A DNA stretch of 64,000 nucleotides from an uncultured Flavobacteriales bacterium (GCA_937876195.1 CALEIK010000025.1:62001-126000), one strand, 5' to 3'; positions 33,639-42,336 are shown, counted from the first letter of the stretch. A program made the numbers and translations. Notes: generated from the sequence alone by a model not told the origin.

Positions 33639-35357
33639 ATGAAAACATTTAAACTATTATTAGTTGCCACAATCATCCTTTTGTCAACATCAACGATTTT
33701 ATTGGCACAGCCGTTTTGCGACCAATCACAGCCTGGAGCAGGTTTCCCAAGTGATATTGCTTGTCAAAATGCTATCTGTGCATTAGACAGTTGGTGTTGC
33801 TCGAACCAATGGGATGGACTTTGTGCTTCCGCAGCGGCAACAAATGCTAGTTGTACAGGATGTCTTACAAGTGGTGGCGGTGGTGGTGCGCCGTGTGCCA
33901 GTATATTAAATATTGGTGGTTGTGGACAAAGCATCGGTGCAACAATGTCTGGTGCTGGAAGTTGGAACATTAACGCGTGTGGATGGACTACGAATGGTGT
34001 TGAGTCTGTTTTCTCCTTTACACCCACATCGTCTGGAGTGCACTCCATTGACGTTACAAGTGCGACAGGTGGATTTGTGGACTTCTTCTGGAAACCTGCA
34101 TCTGGCGGTTGTAACAACACAGGATGGAATTGTATTGATGATATTTCTTTAACTGGAAATTATGGTGCAATGAACTGGACGGCTGGAGTCACATATTATA
34201 TTTTATTGGACCCAGAAGGAACTGGAGCCTATGACTTTACATTTAATATTGAATGCCCAGCTGGAGGTCCTGTCGTTGCGGGTGATTGTGATAATGCGTA
34301 CTCCATTTGTACTGATGTGGATTTTCAAATTGATCCTAGCGGATTTGGAGGGGTTGACGAATTATGTACAGGTTGTACTACCAACCCTAGTACAAATCCC
34401 GGAAGTGCAAATTCAGGGTGCTTAAATTCAGGTGAGCTGAATAGTACATGGTTTTTGGTAAATATATTGACTGCAGGTACCTTGGAATTCAGTTTTGGAA
34501 CGAGTGGGGCAAATATCAATTGTTATGATTGGATTATGTGGCCATACAATGCTGGTACGTGTGCAGGAATTGCTGGTAATACAACATCCCCAATTCGTTG
34601 TAACTGGAATGTTCCTTGTGCTGGATTTACTGGTGTTGGGACACCTGTTCCTGCCGGAGGAGATGCTGGTAATTTTGAACCTGAAGTAAATGTAGCAGCG
34701 AACTCGCAGTATTTGATTTGTTTTTCTAACTATAGCAGCGCTCAAACAAATTTACCACTGAACTTTTTTGGTTCTGCAGGTATCAGCTGTACACCACTTC
34801 CGGTCGAACTTACGAGTTTCTATGGAAGTGATATGGGTGGATACAATGAGTTGAGCTGGGCAACGGGGGCTGAGTATAATTGTGCATATTTTGACATTGA
34901 ACGTAGCGTCGATGCAGTCAATTATGCTAAAATTGGAACAGTTAATGGATCTGGAACAACATTGGAGGAATCTACGTACCGTTATAACGATTACGAGGTA
35001 GGTGAGGAATACACGTATTATAGATTAAAACAATACGATTATGATGGGCAATCCAAATCTTCAGAGGTTATTGTTATTGCACAAGAGCAAAACGATCAGT
35101 TCAAGATTGTAAATGCATACCCAAATCCAACGGACAATATCTTTAATGTTCACTTGTTGCTTCCAGAAAGTGACAATGTGAATGTAATTGTTACTGATAT
35201 GAATGGAAGACAGATGGTTTCAATAGACACTAAATTTGAAAAAGGAGTCAATGAAATTGAAATCCCAGTTCTTGGGTTCGAAAGTGGACTGTATATGGTA
35301 AGAGTGATCAATGAAAGAACGAAGGAATCTGAAGTGATTAAACTGAACGTGCGTTAG
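33639..35357 (+). CDS. Cys-rich T9SS-secreted protein
   Basis: 572 residues with a signal peptide (LLLVATIILLSTSTILLAQ). The first ~75 mature residues are rich in Cys and Trp (ALDSWCCSNQWDGLC), a pattern repeated in many Bacteroidota and Planctomycetes surface proteins. Two beta-sandwich-like domains (~90-205 and 215-380) follow. Next comes PLPVELTSFYG, the usual junction before a fibronectin-like stretch, and a type A T9SS sorting domain at the end (NAYPNPTDNIFNV ... SGLYMVRVINE). It is likely surface-attached. The ligand is unknown. A terminator follows. Confidence 0.88.
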   Translation: MKTFKLLLVATIILLSTSTILLAQPFCDQSQPGAGFPSDIACQNAICALDSWCCSNQWDGLCASAAATNASCTGCLTSGGGGGAPCASILNIGGCGQSIGATMSGAGSWNINACGWTTNGVESVFSFTPTSSGVHSIDVTSATGGFVDFFWKPASGGCNNTGWNCIDDISLTGNYGAMNWTAGVTYYILLDPEGTGAYDFTFNIECPAGGPVVAGDCDNAYSICTDVDFQIDPSGFGGVDELCTGCTTNPSTNPGSANSGCLNSGELNSTWFLVNILTAGTLEFSFGTSGANINCYDWIMWPYNAGTCAGIAGNTTSPIRCNWNVPCAGFTGVGTPVPAGGDAGNFEPEVNVAANSQYLICFSNYSSAQTNLPLNFFGSAGISCTPLPVELTSFYGSDMGGYNELSWATGAEYNCAYFDIERSVDAVNYAKIGTVNGSGTTLEESTYRYNDYEVGEEYTYYRLKQYDYDGQSKSSEVIVIAQEQNDQFKIVNAYPNPTDNIFNVHLLLPESDNVNVIVTDMNGRQMVSIDTKFEKGVNEIEIPVLGFESGLYMVRVINERTKESEVIKLNVR

Positions 35358-35380
35358 ATTATTAATAATATACTTTTATG

Positions 35381-35410
35381 AAAGACCGTCTCATTAGTGG
35401 CGGTCTTTTT
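35381..35410 (+). terminator. Rho-independent terminator after the T9SS protein
   Basis: The 8-bp stem AAAGACCG / CGGTCTTT (35381-35388, 35401-35408) with a 12-base loop and a run of T lies 24 bases after the stop codon. Confidence 0.85.
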
Positions 35411-35478
35411 TATTTCATCAAACCACCGAATGTCTTTCCATGCAGTGTGGAGTGCTGTACAACATGTTCTAACAAAAT

Positions 35479-35793
35479 CTATTCCTGTGGAAGAAGCTTA
35501 AACGACTGAATGTAAAACACACCGTGTTTGAGCTCTCCAACAACTTCTGCCTTTCGGATAGCGTTACAAAAACCATCATCAGCATGTGAATCACCATGCT
35601 CGTCAATTCCACTTCCAACCGTGTAATAATATTTACCATCAATCTCAACGGCAAGATCGCATTCGTCGCCTGTCATATTGAAATTACAAATGCCACAAGA
35701 AGCATTTACAACTTGAGAGACTTGATTTGTTTCCTTTACCGTGCCGCAAGATGTAAAGAGCGCAATTCCTAATAGTAATGTAAGTAATTTCAT
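35479..35793 (-). CDS. DUF6370 family lipoprotein
   Basis: 104 residues from ATG at 35793 with a lipobox (ALFTSC, Cys16). The mature protein matches DUF6370: SCGICNFNMTGDECDLAVEIDGKYY, then GSGIDEHGDSHADDGFCNAIRKAEVVGE. It has four cysteines and two His/Asp-rich turns that could bind a metal. It starts one base after the stop of the PaaY-like gene, so the two form a unit. The function is unknown. The upstream in-frame extension overlaps that gene and is rejected. Confidence 0.8.
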   Translation of the reverse strand: MKLLTLLLGIALFTSCGTVKETNQVSQVVNASCGICNFNMTGDECDLAVEIDGKYYYTVGSGIDEHGDSHADDGFCNAIRKAEVVGELKHGVFYIQSFKLLPQE

Positions 35794-35794
35794 C

Positions 35795-36394
35795 TTATTT
35801 ATTTTTAATCGAATTCCACGTCGTGTATAAGGTCTCTTGCGACGGTCTGTTCGGTTCAACTTCTGTCAATGGTTCGCACTCAACCAGTGTGTCCTGGCAT
35901 TCCTTCGGTAGTGCCTGATACAATGCAGTTCCCTTTGTTTTCCATTCAATCATCTCATCTGAAACTTGCTTAATCACTTTTGCTGGGTTTCCAACGATTA
36001 AACTTCTTTCTGAGAAATGCGACTTTGCTGCAATGAACGACAAAGCACCCACAATCGATTCTTTTTCAATGACTGCATCGTCCATGACAACACTATTCAT
36101 ACCAATCAGGCAATTTTCACCGATTGTACCGCCGTGAATGATCGCACCATGTCCGATGTGCGCTCCAGCCTTTAGCGTGACAGTCGTTCCCGGGAACATG
36201 TGTATCGTACAGTTTTCTTGCACATTGCACCCGTCTTCAATGATTATCATTCCCCAATCGCCCCGAATGGCAGCACCAGGACCTATGTAGACATCTTTCC
36301 CAATGATGACATTCCCGGTAACACTCGCTTTTGGGTGAATGAAACTAGAAGGATGAACAACTGGAACAAAACCATTAAACGCGTAAACTGACAT
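35795..36394 (-). CDS. Hexapeptide-repeat protein, PaaY/gamma-carbonic-anhydrase type
   Basis: 199 residues from MSVYAFNGFVPVVHPSSFIHP. It forms a left-handed beta helix from hexapeptide repeats (GNVIIGKDVYIGPGAAIRGDWG, NVQENCTIHMFPG, GHIGHGAIIHG-like), with three His for a trimer-interface Zn site. Length and C-terminus (IVGNPAKVIKQVSDE, LVECEPLTEVEPNRP) fit PaaY, a thioesterase that clears dead-end CoA esters in phenylacetate breakdown. No other paa gene is near, so carbonic-anhydrase-like or thioesterase activity remains open. Confidence 0.85.
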   Translation of the reverse strand: MSVYAFNGFVPVVHPSSFIHPKASVTGNVIIGKDVYIGPGAAIRGDWGMIIIEDGCNVQENCTIHMFPGTTVTLKAGAHIGHGAIIHGGTIGENCLIGMNSVVMDDAVIEKESIVGALSFIAAKSHFSERSLIVGNPAKVIKQVSDEMIEWKTKGTALYQALPKECQDTLVECEPLTEVEPNRPSQETLYTTWNSIKNK

Positions 36395-36529
36395 TTTTTT
36401 TAATTTTTGTAGGATATAAAGGTAACAAAGATGGGGCAATTAGCGTCTAATAGTGAGTGAGAATTGTACTGTTTGAAATTGTGTTAAGTTGTTCAAACCA
36501 AAGAAAGAAAAGAAACGTTTGTATATAAG

Positions 36530-37072
36530 ATGAGTTATTGTGAGTATTGTACGCGAGAAGATGCCAAAGCGGTGCATGTGAATTATCACGAAAATCACTA
36601 TGGTTTTCCTATTGAGGATGATGACGCCCTCTTTGGTCGTTTAATTCTTGAAATCAATCAAGCGGGTCTTTCTTGGGAGACAATTTTAAAGAAGGAAGAA
36701 CACTTTATCAAGGCGTATTCAAACTTTAATATTGAGAAGATAGCCAATTATGCTGAAGTGGACAGAGAGCGATTGCTCAATGATGCGGGCATAATTCGAA
36801 ACAAATTAAAGGTGAATGCAGCAATACATAATGCACAACAAATTGTACAGATTAAAAAAGAATTTGGTACATTTAAACAATGGTTGGACAGTAATCATCC
36901 TTTATCGAAAGATGAATGGACTAAATTGTTTAAAAAGACGTTTAAATTTGTAGGCGGAGAAATTGTCAATGAATTTTTGATGAGTACAGGATACTTACCA
37001 GGAGCGCATGTTGAGAATTGTCCTGTTTTTAACAAAGTAAATAGTTTGAAACCTAAATGGATGGAAATATGA
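36530..37072 (+). CDS. tag: DNA-3-methyladenine glycosylase I
   Basis: 180 residues. Tag removes 3-methyladenine from alkylated DNA. The expected zinc ligands are visible: Cys4, His20 (NYHENHYG), His160 and Cys164 (AHVENC). The DNA-binding helices FGRLILEINQAGLSWETILKK and NRAIHNAQ-like text (here AAIHNAQQIV) also fit. It overlaps the next gene start (ATGA at 37069-37072). Confidence 0.93.
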   Translation: MSYCEYCTREDAKAVHVNYHENHYGFPIEDDDALFGRLILEINQAGLSWETILKKEEHFIKAYSNFNIEKIANYAEVDRERLLNDAGIIRNKLKVNAAIHNAQQIVQIKKEFGTFKQWLDSNHPLSKDEWTKLFKKTFKFVGGEIVNEFLMSTGYLPGAHVENCPVFNKVNSLKPKWMEI

Positions 37073-37707
37073 AGAATATAGTTTTAGTAGTTTTTCTTAT
37101 CGTGACAAGTGGTTTATTTGCACAGGTAAGTATCAATGGTGGGGGAAGTATGTTGCTCGGATTTGGTGCAGGAAAGCCATGGGCAGGGATGCATATTGGT
37201 GTAGAGATTCCAAGAGATGACGCAGTTTCATTTTATGGAAGGTACACTTATCACTTTAAAAATACCGAGCGTGATTCCTCGTTGTATGATTTGGAAGTGC
37301 AGGATCCTGAATACGGGTATATATCTTTAGTGACCACTCAAGGAAAAACCAGTATGAACTATCACATTCTTGAAGGTGGAACACGCTACTATATTGGAAA
37401 TGGGTTTGATTATGGTTGGGGCGCATACGGAGGTAGCTCTATCATGATAATTTTCAACACTATAAAAGTTGGTTTTGCTTCACCCTACGAATCAAATACC
37501 TTTAGAGACGGAACTGTGTTCAGTGTTGGACTTGGACTTGGTGGTGGTGTGAAGTATTCCATGGCAAGCGTTGGAACGATATACATAGATGCTAGTTTAA
37601 ATTATAAAATTTTAAATCAAGCTAGTCAACCTTTCGTTTCAGATTACCTTTTCACCAACTTAATTTTCAATTTTAACCTCGGTATTCGAAGAGATATTAT
37701 TTGGTAA
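37069..37707 (+). CDS. Small outer-membrane beta-barrel protein
   Basis: 212 residues from MKNIVLVVFLIVTSGLFAQ (signal peptide); the ATG overlaps the tag stop. The mature chain has glycine-rich amphipathic strands of about 8-10 residues, and ends in NFNLGIRRDIIW with a terminal aromatic residue. It is probably an 8- to 10-strand barrel of the OmpW/OMP_b-brl style. No ligand can be named. It sits between tag and a BadF-type kinase, with 12 bases to the next start. Confidence 0.7.
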   Translation: MKNIVLVVFLIVTSGLFAQVSINGGGSMLLGFGAGKPWAGMHIGVEIPRDDAVSFYGRYTYHFKNTERDSSLYDLEVQDPEYGYISLVTTQGKTSMNYHILEGGTRYYIGNGFDYGWGAYGGSSIMIIFNTIKVGFASPYESNTFRDGTVFSVGLGLGGGVKYSMASVGTIYIDASLNYKILNQASQPFVSDYLFTNLIFNFNLGIRRDIIW

Positions 37708-37719
37708 TAACAGCCGTAA

Positions 37720-38544
37720 ATGAAACAGCCACTTTTAATTGCCGATAGCGGCGGTACGAAGACAGATTGGTGTTTCGTCGATGAACAGGGAGAAAAGCAC
37801 TTCTTTACTTCAGAGAGTTATCATCCATGTAATTGGTCAACAGCATTTATTCAACGAACTTCTGAGTATTGGAACAAACGTTCTGAGTTGAAAAAAATAC
37901 CGTTGCATTTTTTTAGCGCTGGGTGCTTGCATCCACAAAAGTCAAAGGAACTTGAGTCAATTTTTGACACGATTGGATTTGAAGAGGTTACCGTAAAATC
38001 GGATTTACATGCCGCTGGATTGGCTCTGTTTGGAAATAAACAGGGTACGTTCGCTATTATGGGAACGGGCTCGGTATTGGTGGATTGGAATGAGGGAGAA
38101 GTGACCGAAGTTTACGGAGGGAAGGGGCATATCGATGGCGATGAAGGGAGTGGTTTTTATTTCGGAAGGCTTGTTTGTGAGGCATATCTTAACGGAACAT
38201 TGTCGCAAGAACAAGAAGACATTCTTAAAAAGGAAGTGAGTCTAACTCTACTTGGAGAAAAACACAAACAATCTGATACCAAGTATGTTCTAGCAGATGT
38301 TTCAACTGCCCTCAAAAATGAACAGTTTCTGTTTTTAGATTTTCACCGAGAAAATATACATGCATTTTACCATTCAGTTTTGGAAGCGCGAGTACCGATC
38401 GATCTTCAAATTATGGGTGGCTATTTTTATCATAATTCGACTGTTTTATTGCCGATATTGAGTGATTTGAATGTTCACGTGGTTGATTTTCAGGATAAAC
38501 CAATACACTTGCTCGTTGATTATATGATAGCTCCTATTGAGTAA
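37720..38544 (+). CDS. BadF/BadG/BcrA/BcrD-type ATPase, N-acetylglucosamine kinase-like
   Basis: 274 residues with the ASKHA fold. The phosphate-1 motif is DSGGTKTDW (9-17), phosphate 2 is MGTGSVLVDW, and GGKGHIDGDEGSGFYFGR is the loop found in BadF-type sugar kinases of Bacteroidota. It most probably phosphorylates an amino sugar, perhaps from cell-wall recycling. The substrate is inferred by family only. It is slightly shorter than the usual ~285-300 residues. It closes a tag-barrel-kinase run. Confidence 0.8.
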   Translation: MKQPLLIADSGGTKTDWCFVDEQGEKHFFTSESYHPCNWSTAFIQRTSEYWNKRSELKKIPLHFFSAGCLHPQKSKELESIFDTIGFEEVTVKSDLHAAGLALFGNKQGTFAIMGTGSVLVDWNEGEVTEVYGGKGHIDGDEGSGFYFGRLVCEAYLNGTLSQEQEDILKKEVSLTLLGEKHKQSDTKYVLADVSTALKNEQFLFLDFHRENIHAFYHSVLEARVPIDLQIMGGYFYHNSTVLLPILSDLNVHVVDFQDKPIHLLVDYMIAPIE

Positions 38545-38682
38545 AGACACCTTTTTAACGATTAAACAGATTCTTGTAGTTCTTTTAAAACTGTTTATCT
38601 ATAAAAAATCATCATTCGTAGAAAAGTTGAACGTTGTATCAAAAAATATTGGCAAATTGCGTTGACAAATTTTGAGAATACT

Positions 38683-39081
38683 ATGGAAAAATTATCAATT
38701 GAGGCAACAGCTTTAACGCCATCTATTTCATTTGATTCGTTAACTGGAAAAATGGATGTTGTTGGAAGATCAATCCCTGACAATCCAGATGAATTTTGGA
38801 TGCCTGTATTGAATTGGTTTGAATCATATGCGCTAGCTCCAAACCCAGTGACTGTTGTTTCGATTAGTTTGGAGTACTTTAATATTTCTTCGTCAAAGCG
38901 CATTTTGTTTTTGCTGTATAAACTCAATGAGTTGGTGGAGAAAGGTTTTGAAGTAAAAGTCGAATGGAATTACCGCAAGGAGGATGAAGATATGTTTGAA
39001 GTAGGTCAAGATTATGCCTACATGGTAAAAGTTCCGTTTGAATTTAGAGAATGCTCAGAGGTGGATTTGGCTGTGGCTTAA
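38683..39081 (+). CDS. SiaC-like regulatory phosphoprotein (DUF1987)
   Basis: 132 residues from MEKLSIEATALTPSISFD. The typical SiaC/DUF1987 text is present: F...TGKMDVVGRSIPDNPDEFW, SISLEYFNISSSKRILFLLYKLNEL, and a C-terminal half with EDEDMFEVGQDYA. In Pseudomonas, SiaC is phosphorylated on a Thr by SiaB and dephosphorylated by SiaA to control a diguanylate cyclase. Here no SiaA, SiaB or GGDEF gene is adjacent. A strong terminator follows, so this is a single-gene unit. Confidence 0.85.
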   Translation: MEKLSIEATALTPSISFDSLTGKMDVVGRSIPDNPDEFWMPVLNWFESYALAPNPVTVVSISLEYFNISSSKRILFLLYKLNELVEKGFEVKVEWNYRKEDEDMFEVGQDYAYMVKVPFEFRECSEVDLAVA

Positions 39082-39102
39082 TTCATTCATCATACAATTT
39101 TG

Positions 39103-39133
39103 AAAGCGTCTGCTCTAAGCAGACGCTTTTTTT
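39103..39133 (+). terminator. Rho-independent terminator after the SiaC-like gene
   Basis: A perfect 11-bp stem (AAAGCGTCTGC / GCAGACGCTTT) with a 5-base loop is followed by seven T. Confidence 0.92.
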
Positions 39134-39156
39134 GTTTATCAATGGGAGAATTCTGT

Positions 39157-39164
39157 TATTTTTG
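39157..39164 (+). promoter_or_regulatory. -7 promoter box (TATTTTTG) for the 39.2-40.6 kb genes
   Basis: TATTTTTG matches TAnnTTTG, with TTTG 22 bases farther upstream (39131-39134) as a possible -33 element overlapping the terminator tail. It lies 12 bases before the GTG start at 39177. Confidence 0.5.
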
Positions 39165-39176
39165 TAAAAAGATTAC

Positions 39177-39431
39177 GTGAGATTAATTAAAGAAATTCCA
39201 CATGAACGCTATAAAATTCAGTTGTTTCAATACAATGGGAAGTACATAGCAAAGATTGAACTCGGTCAGTTTGAACAAACATATAAGATTGGCGAAACTG
39301 ATGTCTATGGTGTGGAAGATTTAGAAAAAATGATCACGCCCCAGTTGTTGGAAAACGCATTAAAGCGCTTTGTCGAAATGCGAACAGATTGGGGAAATGC
39401 ATTTAATGAAAAGAACAATGATGAGAAGTAG
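39177..39431 (+). CDS. Small conserved hypothetical protein
   Basis: 84 residues from a GTG start at 39177. The text MRLIKEIPHERYKIQLFQYNGKYIAKIELGQ is split between two beta strands. It continues with FEQTYKIGETDV and a helix FVEMRTDWGNAF. I recall this as a conserved uncharacterised Bacteroidota protein, cytosolic, with no catalytic motif. It overlaps the next gene by 26 bases and probably shares its promoter. Confidence 0.75.
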   Translation: MRLIKEIPHERYKIQLFQYNGKYIAKIELGQFEQTYKIGETDVYGVEDLEKMITPQLLENALKRFVEMRTDWGNAFNEKNNDEK

Positions 39432-40017
39432 TATTGTAATAGCAGTTTTAGCACTCCTAATGGGTGCATGTGGAAGTGGTAAGGAAGAATCAACGAAAGC
39501 TGAAAAGAAGAATGTAGAAGCACGCGCAATGGGTGATTTGAAAATTGCATTTTACAATCAAGACAGTTTGAAGTTGCATTTTGATTATTACCGCGAGCAG
39601 GATTCGATTGTTACTAAAAAGCAATTGTCCTTTCAAAACGAAGTTGAACGTCGAACGTCTGAGCTTCAAAATTACTTAATCAGCAACGATGAAAAGGCTA
39701 GAAATGGTCTTTTGAGTCAGAATGAAATTATGCAAGTTCAACAGGCTGCACAGCAAAAGGAAGCTACGCTCATGCAATTTCAACAAACAGAAGGTGCGAA
39801 GATAGAGGAGGAAGTGTATAATAAATTGGAAGCCATTGGTAACAAAATTGAACATTTCGCCAAGAAATATTGTGAAGAGAATCAGATTGACATTCTGCTC
39901 ATTTACGCAAAAGGTGGACAATTTAACTACATCAATAGCTCAATGGACGTCACTGAGGATTTCACCACTTATTTGAACGAGCAACAAGCACAGTTAGAAG
40001 CTGAAATTTCAAAATAG
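39406..40017 (+). CDS. OmpH/Skp-like lipoprotein
   Basis: 203 residues from ATG at 39406 (ATGs at 39418 and 39421 also give a signal). The lipobox is LLMGAC. The mature chain begins MGDLKIAFYNQDSLKLHFDYY and continues as a long coiled coil with EV-RRTSELQNYL and QQAAQQKEATLMQFQQ, then ENQIDILLIYAKGGQFNYINSSMDVT. This is the tentacle-and-beta-core arrangement of Skp/OmpH periplasmic chaperones for outer-membrane proteins. The lipid anchor is a Bacteroidota variation. A DUF4924 gene follows 7 bases on. Confidence 0.88.
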   Translation: MKRTMMRSSIVIAVLALLMGACGSGKEESTKAEKKNVEARAMGDLKIAFYNQDSLKLHFDYYREQDSIVTKKQLSFQNEVERRTSELQNYLISNDEKARNGLLSQNEIMQVQQAAQQKEATLMQFQQTEGAKIEEEVYNKLEAIGNKIEHFAKKYCEENQIDILLIYAKGGQFNYINSSMDVTEDFTTYLNEQQAQLEAEISK

Positions 40018-40024
40018 ATCGTTC

Positions 40025-40576
40025 ATGCAAATTGCCCAACAAAAGTTGAATGAAAATATCGCTGAGTACATTTTATATATGTACCAGGTGGAGGATGTCA
40101 TTCGCGCCTATAAATTTGACGTGGATGAAATCATGGAGCATTATGTGAAACCACAACTTCCGGATGAATCTTTTTCTAATCAGTACCGTTCGTGGTATAA
40201 TGATTTAGTGCGACAAATGAAAATGCAGAAGATTGAAAAATCAGGGCATCTACTTTCGACGCAGGAAATCATGGTTGAATTATCGTATTTGCACAACACG
40301 CTGCTAAATATGACAAAGGATCATAAGTACGTAATAGTCTATGAAACGGCGAATAAATTCATTGAAGAATTCAAGCAAAAATCAAATCTGAAGGACCGAA
40401 ATCAATTGGAGGTTGCCTTTCATGCCATGTATATGAAACTCTTGTTAAAACTTCAACAAAAGGAAATCAGTGCTGCGACAGAAGAGGCCTTCGACGCGAT
40501 GCGCGTGATGCTTGCGTATTTGAGTCAAGCGTATCGACGCATGAAAGCTGGAGATATGGATTTCCTGAATAACTAG
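40025..40576 (+). CDS. DUF4924 family protein
   Basis: 183 residues, all-helical and cytosolic. The N-terminus AQQKLNENIAEYILYMYQVEDVIRAY and the later HNTLLNMTKDHKY and MLAYLSQAYRRMKAGDMDFL fit DUF4924, a Bacteroidota-specific family of unknown function. It is the third gene of a close run with a small hypothetical gene and the Skp-like lipoprotein, which may hint at an envelope-related role. No catalytic residues are apparent. Confidence 0.85.
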   Translation: MQIAQQKLNENIAEYILYMYQVEDVIRAYKFDVDEIMEHYVKPQLPDESFSNQYRSWYNDLVRQMKMQKIEKSGHLLSTQEIMVELSYLHNTLLNMTKDHKYVIVYETANKFIEEFKQKSNLKDRNQLEVAFHAMYMKLLLKLQQKEISAATEEAFDAMRVMLAYLSQAYRRMKAGDMDFLNN

Positions 40577-40620
40577 GGTTAGTTGAATAGAATTATCGTC
40601 TCCAGTAACGTCCATCAATT

Positions 40621-40989
40621 CTACCAAGGATTCTCGAAGGAACTTTTACTGAACTCTTTATTTGAATTGACAAAGACTGAATCCATTTTGTTTTTCAAAC
40701 TCAGAACAGCTGATTTTCTGAACAACTTGGATAACAACGCAATCGGAAATAGAATTAAATAGAAGATAACCGATAATAGAATCTTAGGTACAATCAAACT
40801 CAATACCCAAGCCAGTTTATTCCATAAGAAATCAATCTGCTTGCTTAAGAAATTGGACAAAATTCCAATCAGACCAATAATTAACGCTACCAAAAGCATC
40901 CATTGGAGTTTCGTGATAACGAAAATCACGAGGAAACCAGTGCTGATTGTAAGCATTGTCTTTGTGGGGTTCGACTTCGGATTTTGCAT
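40621..40989 (-). CDS. SxtJ family membrane protein
   Basis: 122 residues from MQNPKSNPTKTMLTI; the frame upstream to 41121 overlaps the DUF5989 gene and is not used. Three hydrophobic segments (~14-28, 30-48 and 61-84) are followed by a charged tail with FRKSAVLSLKNKMDS and ending NPW. This fits SxtJ, a membrane protein named from the saxitoxin cluster and found next to carbamoyltransferases and DUF5989 in many bacteria. The molecular role is unknown. It is the last gene of the carbamoyltransferase cassette. Confidence 0.8.
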   Translation of the reverse strand: MQNPKSNPTKTMLTISTGFLVIFVITKLQWMLLVALIIGLIGILSNFLSKQIDFLWNKLAWVLSLIVPKILLSVIFYLILFPIALLSKLFRKSAVLSLKNKMDSVFVNSNKEFSKSSFENPW

Positions 40990-40991
40990 GA

Positions 40992-41141
40992 TTAAAACAA
41001 TGTATAAATAAATGGAGCCACGGCACTTGAACCGGCATAGACGATTAAGAAACCTAAAATCAGCAGTACAATGATTACCGGTGCCAGCCAAATTTTTTTC
41101 CGCTCTCGAAGAAAGCGCCAAAGATCTTTAAGAAAACTCAT
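40992..41141 (-). CDS. DUF5989 small membrane protein
   Basis: 49 residues, from ATG at 41141 to TAA at 40992. It has an amphipathic start (MSFLKDLWRFLRERKKIWL), one TM helix (APVIIVLLILGFLIV) and a short tail (SAVAPFIYTLF). This is the exact form of DUF5989 proteins, which accompany SxtJ and NodU-type carbamoyltransferases. The start is 4 bases after the SGNH gene stop, and 2 bases separate it from sxtJ, so the genes are tightly linked. It is probably a structural subunit for the membrane complex. Confidence 0.88.
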   Translation of the reverse strand: MSFLKDLWRFLRERKKIWLAPVIIVLLILGFLIVYAGSSAVAPFIYTLF

Positions 41142-41145
41142 TGCT

Positions 41146-42336
41146 CTATTTTTTTAAGTTCAATTGATTAATTAATTCCTCCACCAATATTTTATTTGTA
41201 TTGGCATTGGGGTGAGGGTCACCACCTAATGTATGCTCGGGACCATAAGTGATAAATTTCTGTAGATCGATATACTTAATTTTTTTTGCTTTCAAAGCAG
41301 TTTTGAAGTACTCATAATCTTGCGTTGAAATATTCTGATACGTTGGATAGAGAATCACATAAAAATCGTCGTTGCCGAACTGGTTGCGATATTCATTTTT
41401 TGATGCAAGAATCATTTCCACTGATAAATCTATATGTTTATGTTTCAGTTTTAAAGGGAAATCTATATTAAAGTATTGTACAACACTGGTTTGGTAGAGT
41501 AGTTCATACATCTTAGAGGTATAATACCGACCGTTTTTAAACAGTTTGTTGCGTACCAGTTTATTACCATCCATGTAATAATATGGTCCACCTGATCCCC
41601 AGCTGACATATGTATTCATGGATCCAATACTTCTATTAATATGATCATCAAAGAAAATATAAAATGCTATTCCATCTTTTTCTGTGACTTGTTCCGTTAG
41701 ATCCTGAAACTGCAGTCTTGCCAACATTTGATGAGTACCATATCCAGGATAGGAAAAATTATAAGCATTGTAGTTTCCAGACAACTCTTGGAAATAATAC
41801 GGAAAGGTTTCGTTTTCATGTAAACCTGATCCGTAGGCAATGGAGCAGCCAAAAAATAGTGCATGCTTACTTTTGGTTGAATCATAATTAGGGGTGATTC
41901 TTTTCCAATATGCATCTATGGCGTATTTGACATCGTACACAGTATCATTTCCGTTAACCAAAACAGAATGATAAATACTATCCGAGTAAGGTACGGTTCC
42001 TATGTTATTAGACACATGCTCTTCGGGCAGAAAAGGAAGACCAAAGTCCTTTTTGTATTTTTCAGGTGAATCCAATAACACAAAACACACGGTTTCAACC
42101 ATGAGTATTAAAACTCCGAACAAAAACAAATTGGCTAAAATGCTCCTTTTTCGTTTTGCTGAAAAAAGAAAGAACGACAGCCCGATGAGTAGTAATGAAA
42201 CTAAATTCATATAAGTAAGCATGGGACTTATAACCCATTCAGTAGCGGCGTAATTATAATGATAAATCAACTGCACGAGTAATCCTGCGAAAAATAACGC
42301 CAGTATAACCTTATTGTCTTTGATAAATTGTTTCAT
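41146..42336 (-). CDS. Membrane-anchored SGNH-type hydrolase/acyltransferase-like protein
   Basis: 396 residues. Three N-terminal TM helices (~10-28, 38-58, 68-88) precede an SGNH-fold domain. The nucleophile block is FFGCSIAYGSGL (Ser165, GCS in place of GDS). Gly/Asn blocks follow (NFSYPGYGTHQML). The His/Asp block is GGDPHPN (Asp373, His375). It probably acts on the outer face of the membrane on an ester of a glycan. It lies between the carbamoyltransferase (12 bases) and DUF5989 (4 bases), in one operon. Confidence 0.8.
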   Translation of the reverse strand: MKQFIKDNKVILALFFAGLLVQLIYHYNYAATEWVISPMLTYMNLVSLLLIGLSFFLFSAKRKRSILANLFLFGVLILMVETVCFVLLDSPEKYKKDFGLPFLPEEHVSNNIGTVPYSDSIYHSVLVNGNDTVYDVKYAIDAYWKRITPNYDSTKSKHALFFGCSIAYGSGLHENETFPYYFQELSGNYNAYNFSYPGYGTHQMLARLQFQDLTEQVTEKDGIAFYIFFDDHINRSIGSMNTYVSWGSGGPYYYMDGNKLVRNKLFKNGRYYTSKMYELLYQTSVVQYFNIDFPLKLKHKHIDLSVEMILASKNEYRNQFGNDDFYVILYPTYQNISTQDYEYFKTALKAKKIKYIDLQKFITYGPEHTLGGDPHPNANTNKILVEELINQLNLKK

